A stretch of 64,000 nt of DNA from Methylobacterium haplocladii (GCF_007992175.1 NZ_BJZT01000002.1:62001-126000), one strand, 5' to 3'; counted from the stretch's first letter, positions 30,893 through 39,575 are shown. The notes: a model not told the origin generated them from the letters alone. Made by a program: numbers and translations.

Positions 30893-31804
30893 ATGCGCCT
30901 CTCACACGCGCTTCTCCTGGCCGGCCTCACGGCGACGACGGGGAGTGTTGCCGCTCAGGCGGACGATCTGACCGGCACGCTTAAGAAGGTGAAGGAGTCC
31001 GGCGCCATCACCATCGGCTACCGCGATTCGTCGGTGCCGTTCTCCTATCTCGACGGCGACCAGAAGCCGGTCGGCTACGCCTACGAGATCTGCCGCAAGG
31101 TCGCCGCCGCGGTGAAGGCGCATCTCAAGCTCGACAAGCTGGAGGTGAAGCTCAACCCGGTCACCTCGGCGACCCGCATCCCGCTCATCGCCAACGGCAC
31201 GATCGACCTCGAATGCGGCTCGACCACCAACAACGCCGACCGCCAGAAGCAGGCGAGCTTCACCAACACCCACTTTCTCACCGCGACGCGCTACGTCGCG
31301 AAGAAGGACAAGAAGCTCGACAGAATCGACGACCTGAAGGGCCGCACGGTCGTCTCGACCTCCGGCACCACCAACATCCGCCAGATCAACGAGGCCAACA
31401 CCGCCCGATCGATGGGCCTGACAATCCTTCCGGCCAAGGACCATGCCGAGGCCTTCCTGATGGTCGAGACCGGCCGGGCCGACGCTTTCGTGATGGACGA
31501 CGTGCTGCTCGCCTCCCTGGTGGCCGGCTCGAAGACGCCCGACGCCTACGTGATCTCGGGCGAGGCGTTGTCGAAACCCGAGCCCTACGGCATCATGCTG
31601 CGCAAGGACGACGCCCCGTTCAAGGCGGTTGTCGATGCCGCCACCAGCGCCCTCTACAAGAGCCCCGAAGGCAAGGCGCTCTATGAGAAGTGGTTCACGC
31701 AGGCGATTCCGCCGCGCGGCATCAACTTGAAGCTGCCGATGAGCGAGTCGATGCAGAAGGCGTTCGCCTCGCCGAGCGACAGCGCCGATCCGGCCGCGTA
31801 CTGA
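30893..31804 (+). CDS. gltI: Glutamate/aspartate-type ABC transporter binding protein
   Basis: This 303-residue family 3 periplasmic binding protein has a signal peptide to about residue 24. Next come GYRDSSVPFSYLDG, EICRKVAAAVKAHL, TIDLECGSTTNNADRQ, STSGTTNIRQINEAN and ADAFVMDDVLLASL, which resemble E. coli GltI. It delivers acidic amino acids to the membrane complex. The ATG at 30893 follows CAGGAAAG. Two permeases and an ATPase follow within 10 bp of each other, so this is one operon. Confidence 0.93.
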   Translation: MRLSHALLLAGLTATTGSVAAQADDLTGTLKKVKESGAITIGYRDSSVPFSYLDGDQKPVGYAYEICRKVAAAVKAHLKLDKLEVKLNPVTSATRIPLIANGTIDLECGSTTNNADRQKQASFTNTHFLTATRYVAKKDKKLDRIDDLKGRTVVSTSGTTNIRQINEANTARSMGLTILPAKDHAEAFLMVETGRADAFVMDDVLLASLVAGSKTPDAYVISGEALSKPEPYGIMLRKDDAPFKAVVDAATSALYKSPEGKALYEKWFTQAIPPRGINLKLPMSESMQKAFASPSDSADPAAY

Positions 31805-31814
31805 CCGCGCGGCA

Positions 31815-32537
31815 ATGAACTACAACTGGAACTGGGGCATCTACTTCGAGCCGTCGCCCGAGGGCGTCGGCACCTACGCGGACATGCTGCTCTCCGGGCT
31901 GCAATGGACCGTAGCGACCGCCCTCTCCTCCTGGGTGATCGCTTTCTTTCTCGGCTCGCTGATCGGCGTGATGCGGACCCTGCCCTCGAAGGCCGCGCAG
32001 GCATTCGGTACGGCCTATGTCGAGCTGTTCCGCAACATCCCGCTCCTGGTGCAGATGTTCCTCTGGTACTTCGTAGTGCCGGAATTGTTGCCGGAATCGC
32101 TCGGCACGCGGCTCAAGCAACTGCCGAATGCGCCTTTCGTGACGGCGGTGGTGTGCCTCGGCCTGTTCACCGCCTCCCGCGTCGCAGAGCAGGTCCGCGC
32201 CGGCATCCAGGCCCTGCCGCGCGGCCAGGGCATGGCCGGCACCGCCCTCGGGCTGACCGTCGCCCAGACCTACCGCCACGTGCTGCTGCCGAACGCCTAT
32301 CGCATCATCCTGCCACCGCTGACATCGGAGTTCCTGAACAACCTCAAGAACACGTCGGTCGCGCTCACCATCGGCCTGCTCGAGCTCACGGCCCGCGCCC
32401 GCGCCATGCAGGAATTCTCGTTCCAGGTCTTCGAGGCGTTCACCGCCGCCACGATCCTCTACGTGCTGATCAATGTCGTCGTGATCGTGCTGGCGACGTG
32501 GCTCGAACGCACCGTCGCCGTGCCGGGGACACGCTGA
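31815..32537 (+). CDS. gltJ: Amino-acid ABC transporter permease 1
   Basis: This 240-residue HisM/GltJ-type permease starts MNYNWNWGIYFEPSPEG, the GltJ-like N-terminus. It has TAVVCLGLFTASRVAEQVRAG, and the EAA loop AGTALGLTVAQTYRHVLLPNAYRIILPP, where the ATPase docks. About five membrane helices are visible. It starts 10 bp after the binding protein and shares one base with the next gene (TGATG). Confidence 0.94.
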   Translation: MNYNWNWGIYFEPSPEGVGTYADMLLSGLQWTVATALSSWVIAFFLGSLIGVMRTLPSKAAQAFGTAYVELFRNIPLLVQMFLWYFVVPELLPESLGTRLKQLPNAPFVTAVVCLGLFTASRVAEQVRAGIQALPRGQGMAGTALGLTVAQTYRHVLLPNAYRIILPPLTSEFLNNLKNTSVALTIGLLELTARARAMQEFSFQVFEAFTAATILYVLINVVVIVLATWLERTVAVPGTR

Positions 32538-33229
32538 TGTTTGCGAACTTCGATTTCGGGGTCATCGCCTCGTCCCTGCCCTACCTTTTCGGGCAGGGCA
32601 TGGTCTTCACCGTGACCTTGACCGCACTCGCCGCCGGCATGGGCGTGGTGCTCGGGACCCTGATCGCGCTCATGCGACTCTCCGGGATCCCCGGCGTGAC
32701 GCATCTCGCCAAGGGCTATGTCGAGCTGATGCGCTCGCTGCCGCTCGTGCTGGTGATCTTCTGGTTCTACTTCCTGGTGCCGTATATCGGCGCCTGGGCC
32801 ACGCGCTCCTCGACGCCGATGCAGGTCGGCGCGTTTCCGTCGGCACTGATCACCTTCACGCTGTTCGAGGCGGCCTTCTTCGCCGAGATCATGCGGGCCG
32901 GCATCCAGTCCATCGCGAAGGGACAGACGGCGGCGGCGCAGGCGCTCGGGCTGACCTACTGGCAGACCATGGGCAGCATCGTCCTGCCCCAGGCGTTCCG
33001 CAACATGCTGCCGCTGCTGCTGACCCAGACGATCGTTCTCTTCCAGGACACATCTCTGGTCTACGTGCTCTCGCTCACCGACTTCCTCGGCGCCGCGTCG
33101 AAGGTGGCGCAACGCGACGGGCGGCTCGTCGAGATGTATCTCTTCGCAGCCGTCGTCTACTTCGCGGTGTGCTTCGCGGCCTCGTTCCTGGTGCGGCGCC
33201 TGCACAGCCGCGTGGCGATCATCCGATGA
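32537..33229 (+). CDS. gltK: Amino-acid ABC transporter permease 2
   Basis: This 230-residue partner permease begins [18 protein letters not shown]. It has [22 protein letters not shown], and the EAA loop [22 protein letters not shown]. It ends with a basic tail [12 protein letters not shown]. The ATG overlaps the stop of the first permease by one base, indicating translational coupling. The two permeases form the heterodimeric channel. Confidence 0.94.
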   Translation: MFANFDFGVIASSLPYLFGQGMVFTVTLTALAAGMGVVLGTLIALMRLSGIPGVTHLAKGYVELMRSLPLVLVIFWFYFLVPYIGAWATRSSTPMQVGAFPSALITFTLFEAAFFAEIMRAGIQSIAKGQTAAAQALGLTYWQTMGSIVLPQAFRNMLPLLLTQTIVLFQDTSLVYVLSLTDFLGAASKVAQRDGRLVEMYLFAAVVYFAVCFAASFLVRRLHSRVAIIR

Positions 33230-33236
33230 GGGCGAC

Positions 33237-34097
33237 ATGACCTCCACGCCGATGCCGGCTCCAGGAGCCGCAAAGCCTGTCGCTACGGCCGTCCAGGCTC
33301 CCGAGGATGAGGGCTTGCAGACGGGGCCGCTGGTCACGCCGCCGCCGGCGACGGCAGCGGGCGTTCCGATGATCGCGATTGATGCGATCAGCAAATGGTA
33401 CGGCAGCTTCCAGGTCCTGACCGATTGCACGACGCAAATCGCCAAGGGCGAGGTCGTGGTGGTCTGCGGCCCCTCGGGCTCGGGCAAGTCAACGCTGATC
33501 AAATGTGTGAATGCGCTCGAGCCGTTTCAATCCGGCCAGATCACGGTCGACGGCACCCGGGTGAAGGACAAGGCCACGAACCTGCCGAAGCTCCGCTCGC
33601 GCGTCGGCATGGTGTTTCAGCACTTCGAGCTGTTTCCGCACCTGTCGATCATCGAGAATCTGACGCTCGCCCAGCGCAAGGTGCTCGGCCGCTCGTCGGA
33701 CGACGCCAAGACGCGCGGCCGCGACCTCCTCGCGCGGGTTGGCCTCTCCGCCCATTCCGAAAAGTATCCGGGGCAGCTCTCGGGCGGCCAGCAACAGCGC
33801 GTGGCGATCGCCCGGGCGCTCGCCATGAACCCGGTGGTGATGCTGTTCGACGAGCCAACCTCGGCCCTCGACCCGGAGATGGTCGGCGAGGTGCTCGACG
33901 TGATGGTCGAACTCGCCCGCGACGGCATGACCATGATGGTCGTCACCCACGAGATGGGGTTCGCCCGCAAGGTCGCCGACCGGGTGATCTTCATGGACAA
34001 GGGCGAGATCGTCGAGGACGCGAAGAAGGACGACTTCTTCGGCAAGCCGCGAAGCGAGCGCGCCCAGCACTTCCTCTCGAAGATCCTGCAGCACTGA
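33237..34097 (+). CDS. gltL: Amino-acid ABC transporter ATPase
   Basis: This ATP-binding subunit shows Walker [11 protein letters not shown], signature [15 protein letters not shown], Walker [17 protein letters not shown] and the switch His in VVTHEMGFA. The first ~45 residues form a Pro/Ala-rich extension absent from typical 240-245-residue members. The classical start would be the in-frame ATG giving [12 protein letters not shown] at 33369. The 33237 ATG lies 7 bp after the permease stop behind GAGGG and is kept. It completes a four-gene importer. Confidence 0.95.
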   Translation: MTSTPMPAPGAAKPVATAVQAPEDEGLQTGPLVTPPPATAAGVPMIAIDAISKWYGSFQVLTDCTTQIAKGEVVVVCGPSGSGKSTLIKCVNALEPFQSGQITVDGTRVKDKATNLPKLRSRVGMVFQHFELFPHLSIIENLTLAQRKVLGRSSDDAKTRGRDLLARVGLSAHSEKYPGQLSGGQQQRVAIARALAMNPVVMLFDEPTSALDPEMVGEVLDVMVELARDGMTMMVVTHEMGFARKVADRVIFMDKGEIVEDAKKDDFFGKPRSERAQHFLSKILQH

Positions 34098-34098
34098 A

Positions 34099-34116
34099 GC
34101 GTTTCGGCCGAAGCGC
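34099..34116. terminator. Short palindrome after gltL
   Basis: GCGTTTCGG abuts CCGAAGCGC, a 9-bp near-perfect dyad with one G-T pair, starting 2 bp after the gltL stop and before the opposing carrier-protein gene. There is no T tract, so it is a weak candidate. Confidence 0.4.
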
Positions 34117-34169
34117 GGGCACGCTTGCATCGTTGCGAGAGCAGCGATTTGGCGCCGATGCCGCCTCGA

Positions 34170-34493
34170 TCAGGCGGCGACCGGGCCTACCGCAGCATGT
34201 CCCTGCAGCGATCCCGCGAGATGATCCGCCGGCGAGCTGACTGCGCGAACCATCCGGGCGATCGAGCCGATCGAGTAAAAGTTCTTCGGGTTCAGCTGCG
34301 CGGCCGGGATCATGATGTCGAACTCGGCTTCCACAGCCACCATAAGATTCACGAGATCGAGGGACGACAGGCCGACATCGACCAGGGCGTCCTCCGCCGC
34401 GAAGTCCCGAACCTGCCCCTCCTGCGCAAGGATTGCCTTGGCGAGACTCATGGTCCGGTCGGTGTAGTTGGCGAGGGCCGTCTCGGTGCTCAT
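34170..34493 (-). CDS. Stand-alone acyl/aminoacyl carrier protein 1
   Basis: This 107-residue protein has a carrier-protein fold. Helix I is MSLAKAILAQEG, and VDVGLSSLDLVNLMVAVEAEF surrounds the attachment site. The phosphopantetheine Ser is probably Ser44. The usual Asp before it (DSL) is Ser (SSL). A C-terminal tail of about 25 residues rich in Ala/Gly extends past the domain. It is divergent from an acyl-CoA-dehydrogenase-like gene and an amino acid:carrier protein ligase, so it may be a partner of that ligase (inference). No phosphopantetheinyl transferase is in the window. Confidence 0.88.
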   Translation of the reverse strand: MSTETALANYTDRTMSLAKAILAQEGQVRDFAAEDALVDVGLSSLDLVNLMVAVEAEFDIMIPAAQLNPKNFYSIGSIARMVRAVSSPADHLAGSLQGHAAVGPVAA

Positions 34494-34650
34494 GTCACGT
34501 CATCCAGCTCGGCACGCCGCTATGAACGCGGGCACCATTTTGCGGAAAATTGTTCGGTTTTCATTGCGATGCCGCACCGTCGATGGTCAATGAAGTCGAC
34601 GGCTATGCCTGTATACATCGTTAATTTTAAGCATACTGACTGTGCGTATT

Positions 34651-34668
34651 TTTCGCGAATGAGCGAAA
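34651..34668. promoter_or_regulatory. Inverted repeat TTTCGC(6)GCGAAA
   Basis: A perfect 6-bp dyad with a 6-nt spacer in the divergent region. It has operator-like geometry and an unknown regulator. Confidence 0.4.
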
Positions 34669-34681
34669 TCCAGTTTTAAGC

Positions 34682-34696
34682 CCTATAGCCTATAGG
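34682..34696. promoter_or_regulatory. Inverted repeat CCTATAG-C-CTATAGG
   Basis: Perfect 7-bp arms flank a single central base. The outer TTTAAGC and TCTAAA extend the symmetry roughly. It is 71 bp upstream of the dehydrogenase start, a position suited to an operator. Confidence 0.45.
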
Positions 34697-34767
34697 TCTA
34701 AATCAGAGCCGATCTGAACGTCCAGGCTCGATGGCCGGGTCTTGACCGTGCCGAGGCGCTTTCGAGG

Positions 34768-35976
34768 ATGACCATGACGATCCAGCAAGGGGCGACGACG
34801 ATCGGGCCGGTGACCACGGCCGCCGACCTGCAGATGCGGGCGCAGGCCGTGGCCGCCATCGCCGCTGCCCATGCCGATTCGGTCGACAGCGAAGGGCGCT
34901 TCCCGTCCGAGGCGCGCGAGGCGATGCGCACGCACCGTCTCCTCGGCGCGGCCATCCCGATCGAACTCGGCGGTGAAGGCGCCTCGATCCGGGCGCTCGC
35001 CGACGTCTGCTACACGCTGGGCCGGGCCTGCGCCTCGACCGCGATGATCTTCGCGATGCACCAGACCAAGGTCGCCTGCCTCGTGCGCCACGGCCGCGGC
35101 GAGCCCTGGCAGGATGGCGTCATGCGCCGCATCGCCCACGACCAACTGCTGATGGCCTCCTCCACGACGGAGGGCAACAACGGCGGTAACGTTCGCGCGT
35201 CGGTAGCGGCCGTCGAGGTGGATGACGCGGGCGTGCGGCTCGACCGCGCCGCCACGGTGATCTCCTACGGCGCCGAAGCCGACGGCGTCGTCACGGTCGC
35301 ACGCCGGGCCGTCGACGCGGCTTCGTCCGACCAGGTGCTCTGCGTGTTCCTCAAGGAAGACTACACCCTGGAGCGTCTGAGCGGCTGGGAGACGCTCGGC
35401 ATGCGCGGCACCTGCAGCAGCGGCTTCCGCCTCCTCGCCCATGGCGGCGGCGAGCAGGTGTTGAAGGCCCGCTACGCCGAGATCCACGGCCAGACCATGA
35501 CGCCGGTCTCGCACATCCTGTGGTCGAGCGCCTGGACCGGTATCGCCGCGGCGGCGGTGGAAAAGGCCCAGGCCTTCACCCGCACCGCCATGCGCGGGGC
35601 AGGCGGCGTCGCCCCACCCGGCGCCGTTCATTACGGCCGGGCCGTTTCCGGCCTGAAGCAGGCACGCGCGCTGATCGGCCAGAGCCTCGACCGGTACGAG
35701 GCCGCCTCCGGCGATCCCGCCGCCCTGTCGGCGATGGATTTTCAGACGGCCATCACGATGCTCAAGGTCGAGGTTTCGGAACTCGCCGTCACCACGGTGA
35801 TGAGCGCGATGCGCGCCAACGGCCTCGCCGGCTACCGGCAGGACGGCGCCTTCACCGTCGGCCGCCACCTGCGCGACGTCCTCTCCGCGCCGATCATGAT
35901 CCACAACGACCGGATCGTCGCCAACCTCGTCACCGCAACCCTCATGGCCCCCGTCGCCGCATCGCTGCGCGACTAA
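34768..35976 (+). CDS. Acyl-CoA-dehydrogenase-like flavoprotein
   Basis: This 402-residue protein has the ACAD fold: an N-terminal helical domain (IPIELGGEGASIRALADVCYTLGRACASTAM), a middle beta domain (LMASSTTEGNNGG, then GWETLGMRGTCSSGF) and a C-terminal four-helix part with GRHLRDVLSAPIMIHNDRI. Aligning that end with medium-chain ACAD places Ile where the catalytic Glu (in YEGT) should be. It may therefore not be an ordinary acyl-CoA dehydrogenase. The neighbouring genes suggest a carrier-bound substrate. ATG at 34768 or 34774. The aa:CP ligase follows 25 bp later. Confidence 0.88.
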   Translation: MTMTIQQGATTIGPVTTAADLQMRAQAVAAIAAAHADSVDSEGRFPSEAREAMRTHRLLGAAIPIELGGEGASIRALADVCYTLGRACASTAMIFAMHQTKVACLVRHGRGEPWQDGVMRRIAHDQLLMASSTTEGNNGGNVRASVAAVEVDDAGVRLDRAATVISYGAEADGVVTVARRAVDAASSDQVLCVFLKEDYTLERLSGWETLGMRGTCSSGFRLLAHGGGEQVLKARYAEIHGQTMTPVSHILWSSAWTGIAAAAVEKAQAFTRTAMRGAGGVAPPGAVHYGRAVSGLKQARALIGQSLDRYEAASGDPAALSAMDFQTAITMLKVEVSELAVTTVMSAMRANGLAGYRQDGAFTVGRHLRDVLSAPIMIHNDRIVANLVTATLMAPVAASLRD

Positions 35977-36001
35977 CCCCCTCACGCAAGGATCGACGAC
36001 G

Positions 36002-36934
36002 ATGAACATGAACGTCAAAATCGCTCCGGCGGCCCCCACCGCGACGGACCCGCTCGACGCGCTCTTCGACACGATGTTCCGCCCGATGGATGCGCAGGGC
36101 GTCTACGCGCGGACCGGCGCCTACGAGTCGGTGGTGGAGGCACTTGTCGCGCTGATCACCTCGAAGCGCGAGGCGGATACCGAGGTGTTCCGCTTCCCGC
36201 CGGTGATGAGCCGGGCGCATCTCGAACGGCACGGCTATCTCAAGAGCTTCCCGAACCTGCTCGGCTGCGTCTCCTGCCTCGAAGGCAGCGAACAGGAGAT
36301 CCTGGCCCAGGCCGGTCTCCACGAGAAGGGCGGCGACTGGACGAGCGGCCTGGAGACCGCCGACCTCGTGCTGACGCCCGCCGCCTGCTACCCGGTCTAT
36401 CCGATCGCAGCCGCGCGCGGCCCCGTCCCCGCGGCCGGCTATCGCTTCGACGTCGCCTGCGACTGTTTCCGCCGCGAGCCGTCGCCGCATCTCGATCGCC
36501 TGCAATCCTTCCGGATGCGCGAATACGTCACGATCGGCACGCCCGAGCAGGTCGCCGAGTTCCGCGAGCGCTGGATCGTTCGTGCCACGGCGCTCGCCGA
36601 CGAACTCGGCCTCCCCTACACCGTCGAGCAGGCCAGCGACCCATTCTTCGGCCGGCTCGGCCAGATCAAGGCCTTCAGCCAGCTCGAGGCCGCGCTGAAG
36701 TTCGAGCTGCTGATCCCCCTGCGGGGCGAGGCGGCCGGCACGGCCTGCATGAGCTTCAACTACCACCGCGAGCATTTCGGCACGACCTGGGATCTGCGCC
36801 ACGCCGACGGCGAGCCGGCCCATACCGGCTGTGTCGCCTTCGGCATGGACCGCCTCGCGGTGGCGATGTTCGCTACCCACGGCGCCAGCGTCGCCGACTG
36901 GCCGCAGGGCGTCCGCACCGCGCTGTCGCTCTAA
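36002..36934 (+). CDS. Amino acid:[carrier protein] ligase (SerRS-like)
   Basis: This 310-residue protein is related to the catalytic domain of atypical archaeal-type seryl-tRNA synthetase but lacks a tRNA-binding domain. Characterised relatives (Bradyrhizobium Bll0957) activate glycine or alanine and load it on the phosphopantetheine of a small carrier protein (established). The zinc triad is present: Cys129 (LTPAACYPVYP), Glu174 (FRMREYV) and Cys277 (AHTGCVAFGMDR). Each is two positions before the Cys131/Glu176/Cys279 I recall for Bll0957. Motif 2 (CFRREPSPH) and motif 3 (GMDRLAVAMF) are visible. The ATG at 36002 follows AGGATCGACG. It is the key enzyme of this cluster. Confidence 0.93.
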   Translation: MNMNVKIAPAAPTATDPLDALFDTMFRPMDAQGVYARTGAYESVVEALVALITSKREADTEVFRFPPVMSRAHLERHGYLKSFPNLLGCVSCLEGSEQEILAQAGLHEKGGDWTSGLETADLVLTPAACYPVYPIAAARGPVPAAGYRFDVACDCFRREPSPHLDRLQSFRMREYVTIGTPEQVAEFRERWIVRATALADELGLPYTVEQASDPFFGRLGQIKAFSQLEAALKFELLIPLRGEAAGTACMSFNYHREHFGTTWDLRHADGEPAHTGCVAFGMDRLAVAMFATHGASVADWPQGVRTALSL

Positions 36935-36971
36935 CACGACGCGACAAGGCCGCTCGATCGCAGGATCCGTG

Positions 36972-37946
36972 ATGTCCCTCGACCCGTATGTCAGGCGGTT
37001 TCTGGACACGCTCGCCATGGGCGGAGCCGGCGCGCCGAGCGTCGCCGGACGCCGCCAGGGCCAGCGGGTGCTGGCCCGGCTCGCCGGCGTCGAGTCGGCC
37101 CCGATCTCCGTGCGGGAGCTGACGCTGCCGCTCTGGTCCGGCCCGTGCGCGGCACGGCTCTACACGCCGCCGGATGCGGCTGAGCCGGGTCCCGGACTCG
37201 TCTTCTTCCACGGCGGCGGGCTCATCGCCGGCGACCTTGATACGCACGACACCCTCTGCCGCCGCCTGGCGGTCGCGGTGGGGTGCCGGCTCGTATCCGT
37301 CGCCTACCGGCTCGCGCCCGAGCACCCTTACCCGGCGGCGATCGAGGATGCGGTCGCGGCCTTCGTCCACGTCGCGGGCGACGCCGCCGCGTTCGGCATC
37401 GATCCCAGCCGTCTCGCCATCGGCGGCGATTCGGCCGGCGCTGGCCTTGCGGCCCGAGTCTGCCAGGAGTTGCGCGGAAACGGCCTGGCCATCGCGGCGC
37501 AGCTGCTGCTCTGCCCGGTGCTCGACCTCCGCTGCGGGAGCGCCGCGCAGGACGCGTTCGCGACGGGTTACTTCCTCGACGGGCAGACCATGCGCCACGA
37601 CATCGCCGCGAACGGCGTAGCGCACATGGTCGACGAGCCGAGGGTCTCCCCACTCCTCGAACCGGATCTTGCCGGCTTGCCCCCAGCCCAGATCCACACC
37701 GCCGCCTTCGACATCGTCCGGGATGACGGCGCGGCCTATGCCGAACGCCTCCGGCAAGCCGGCATACCGGTCGCGTACACGTGCCATGCCGGCATGATCC
37801 ACTTTTTTTACGGGCTCGGCCGCCTGATCCCGGCAGCGCAGCCGATCCTCACCGAGATCGGCGCCGCGTTCGGCGCCCTCCTGCGCGGCGCACCTGCCGA
37901 GCAGCCCGACATCGTCCACCCCGAACCGTTGCGGAGAGCATCATGA
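36972..37946 (+). CDS. HSL-type alpha/beta hydrolase
   Basis: This 324-residue esterase/thioesterase-like protein has the oxyanion motif HGGG (residues 80-83), the nucleophile Ser154 in GGDSAGAG, a likely acid Asp247 (AAFDIVRDDG) and His277 (GMIHFF). It also has YRLAPEHPYPAAIED, typical of the hormone-sensitive-lipase family. It may release or transfer a thioester-bound product (inference). The ATG at 36972 is one codon after an in-frame GTG. Its stop overlaps the start of carrier protein 2 (ATGA), so the two are translationally coupled. Confidence 0.9.
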   Translation: MSLDPYVRRFLDTLAMGGAGAPSVAGRRQGQRVLARLAGVESAPISVRELTLPLWSGPCAARLYTPPDAAEPGPGLVFFHGGGLIAGDLDTHDTLCRRLAVAVGCRLVSVAYRLAPEHPYPAAIEDAVAAFVHVAGDAAAFGIDPSRLAIGGDSAGAGLAARVCQELRGNGLAIAAQLLLCPVLDLRCGSAAQDAFATGYFLDGQTMRHDIAANGVAHMVDEPRVSPLLEPDLAGLPPAQIHTAAFDIVRDDGAAYAERLRQAGIPVAYTCHAGMIHFFYGLGRLIPAAQPILTEIGAAFGALLRGAPAEQPDIVHPEPLRRAS

Positions 37947-38200
37947 CCCTGCGTTCGACCGTCATCGCCGAGATCAAGGCCATTACCCGCGATCACGACA
38001 AGACCATGCCGCCGCTCACCGACGACATGGTGCTGATGGACACCGAGTTCGATTCGCTGTGCTTCGCCCTGTTCGTCGCCCGCATGGAGGATCACCTCGG
38101 CGTGGATCCGTTCGGCACCATGGAGGTCGCCGACCTGCCGGTGACGCTCGGTGACCTCGTCGCGCTCTACGACCGCGCCGCCGTGACGGAAGCGGCCTGA
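37943..38200 (+). CDS. Stand-alone carrier protein 2
   Basis: This 85-residue carrier-protein domain has an N-terminal helix (MTLRSTVIAEIKAIT), VLMDTEFDSLCFALFVARMEDHLGVDP with attachment Ser38 in FDSL, and a final helix TLGDLVALYDRAA. It is distinct from carrier protein 1: shorter, with a canonical DSL, and Cys right after Leu. It overlaps the hydrolase stop by 4 nt and is 4 bp from the AMP-forming ligase, which may be its loading enzyme. Two carriers and two adenylating enzymes suggest two different tethered building blocks (inference). Confidence 0.88.
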   Translation: MTLRSTVIAEIKAITRDHDKTMPPLTDDMVLMDTEFDSLCFALFVARMEDHLGVDPFGTMEVADLPVTLGDLVALYDRAAVTEAA

Positions 38201-38204
38201 GCCG

Positions 38205-39575
38205 ATGAACCTCCGCGACCGCCTGAGCCGCGCGGGCACGCCCCAAAATCTGTTCCTCGCGGACAGGTCCAGCCGCCGGGCTCTACGCGACAGCCTCGAT
38301 GCGGCGGCCCGCGTCGATGTCGCCGAGCGGCTCGCCGGGCGTTCGGTTCTGGTCGCCACGGGCGGCCAGATGGCCGCCGCGCTCGCAATGATCGCCCTCG
38401 ACGGGCTGGTCCGCCGGATGGTGCTCGCGCCACCCGGCATGACCGCCGAGCAGGTGCCGGGCGTCCTGGCTGATGCCGAGATCGACCTCTGCGTGACCGA
38501 TGCCGGTTGCCCGTTCCGGGCCGCGCTCGACGGCCTGCCCTGCATCGAGGCCGCCGACGCTGCCCTGGCCGCCGCGCCGGATGTGCAGCAGCCGACAGAG
38601 TGGGTGCTGACCACCTCGGGCACCACCGGCGCGCCGAAACTCGTCGCGCATACCCTCGAAGGCCTCGCGGGTGGGATCAACACGGCGGCGGCGCCCGATC
38701 CCGGCACGGTCTGGAGCACGTTCTACGACATCCGCCGCTATGGCGGCCTGCAGGTTTTCCTGAGGGCGATCCTCGGCCCGTCGCCGCTGGTGCTGTCCGA
38801 TCCCGACGAACCAGTGCGCGAGTACATCCTGCGGGCGGCGGAGGCCGGCGTCACCCATATCCTCGGAACGCCCTCGCATTGGCGGCTGGCGCTGATGAGC
38901 ACCGCGCTTCCGCACTTGAAAGCCCGCTACCTGCGGCTTTCGGGAGAAATCGCCGACCAGGCGATTCTCGACCTGCTCCGCGGCGCCTTCCCCGAAGCGC
39001 GGATCGCCCATGCCTATGCCTCCACCGAGGGCGGCGTCGGCTTCACCGTCGAGGACGGACGTGAGGGCTTTCCCGCGGGTCTCGTCGGCGCGCGCACCGG
39101 CATCGAGATCGTGGTGCGCGACGACACGCTCCACATCCGCTCGAACCGCACCGGGCGGCGGTATCTCGGCGAGGGCGCCGCGGCGCTGGCCGATGAGGAG
39201 GCGTTCGTCGATACCGGCGATCTCGTCGAGCGGCGCAGCGACCGCTTCTTCTTCCTCGGACGCCGCAGCGGCATGATCAATGTCGGCGGCGCCAAGGTGC
39301 AGCCCGAAGAGGTCGAGACCGTCATCAACGGCCATCCGCGCGTGTCGATGTCCCGCGTCCGCGCCCGGCCGAACCCGATTCTCGGTGCCGTCGTCGAGGC
39401 GGAGATCGTCCTGCGGAGCGATGCCGCCGAGGAGGCCGACCCGGCTGCGCTCAAGACGGCGATCATCGCCCACTGCCGCCCGCACCTCGCCAAGCACAAG
39501 GTCCCCGTGAGCGTGAAGTTCGTTCCCGACCTGCCGCTCACCGCCGGCGGCAAGCTTCTGCGGAGGGCGCCATGA
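38205..39575 (+). CDS. AMP-forming acyl/aryl ligase
   Basis: This 456-residue member of the ANL superfamily has the P-loop LTTSGTTGAPKLVAHT (about residues 135-150), the HAYASTEGGVGF motif and the VDTGDLVERRSDRFFFLGRR hinge region. GGAKVQPEEVETVI follows, and the catalytic Lys lies in TAGGKLLRR near residue 451. It adenylates a carboxylic acid and transfers it to CoA or a carrier. The N-terminal subdomain is short compared with the usual 500-550 residues. It starts 4 bp after carrier protein 2 and overlaps the SDR gene by 4 nt (ATGA), so it belongs to the same operon. The substrate is unknown. Confidence 0.9.
   Translation: MNLRDRLSRAGTPQNLFLADRSSRRALRDSLDAAARVDVAERLAGRSVLVATGGQMAAALAMIALDGLVRRMVLAPPGMTAEQVPGVLADAEIDLCVTDAGCPFRAALDGLPCIEAADAALAAAPDVQQPTEWVLTTSGTTGAPKLVAHTLEGLAGGINTAAAPDPGTVWSTFYDIRRYGGLQVFLRAILGPSPLVLSDPDEPVREYILRAAEAGVTHILGTPSHWRLALMSTALPHLKARYLRLSGEIADQAILDLLRGAFPEARIAHAYASTEGGVGFTVEDGREGFPAGLVGARTGIEIVVRDDTLHIRSNRTGRRYLGEGAAALADEEAFVDTGDLVERRSDRFFFLGRRSGMINVGGAKVQPEEVETVINGHPRVSMSRVRARPNPILGAVVEAEIVLRSDAAEEADPAALKTAIIAHCRPHLAKHKVPVSVKFVPDLPLTAGGKLLRRAP

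Larger units (their letters stand above)
34494..34767. promoter_or_regulatory. AT-rich divergent control region of the carrier-protein cluster
   Basis: The 274 bp between the carrier-protein 1 and dehydrogenase starts are AT-rich in the part 34540-34710, unlike the neighbouring genes. Two dyads stand out: TTTCGC-6 nt-GCGAAA and CCTATAG-C-CTATAGG. These are candidate binding sites for a regulator, which is not encoded nearby. Confidence 0.55.
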
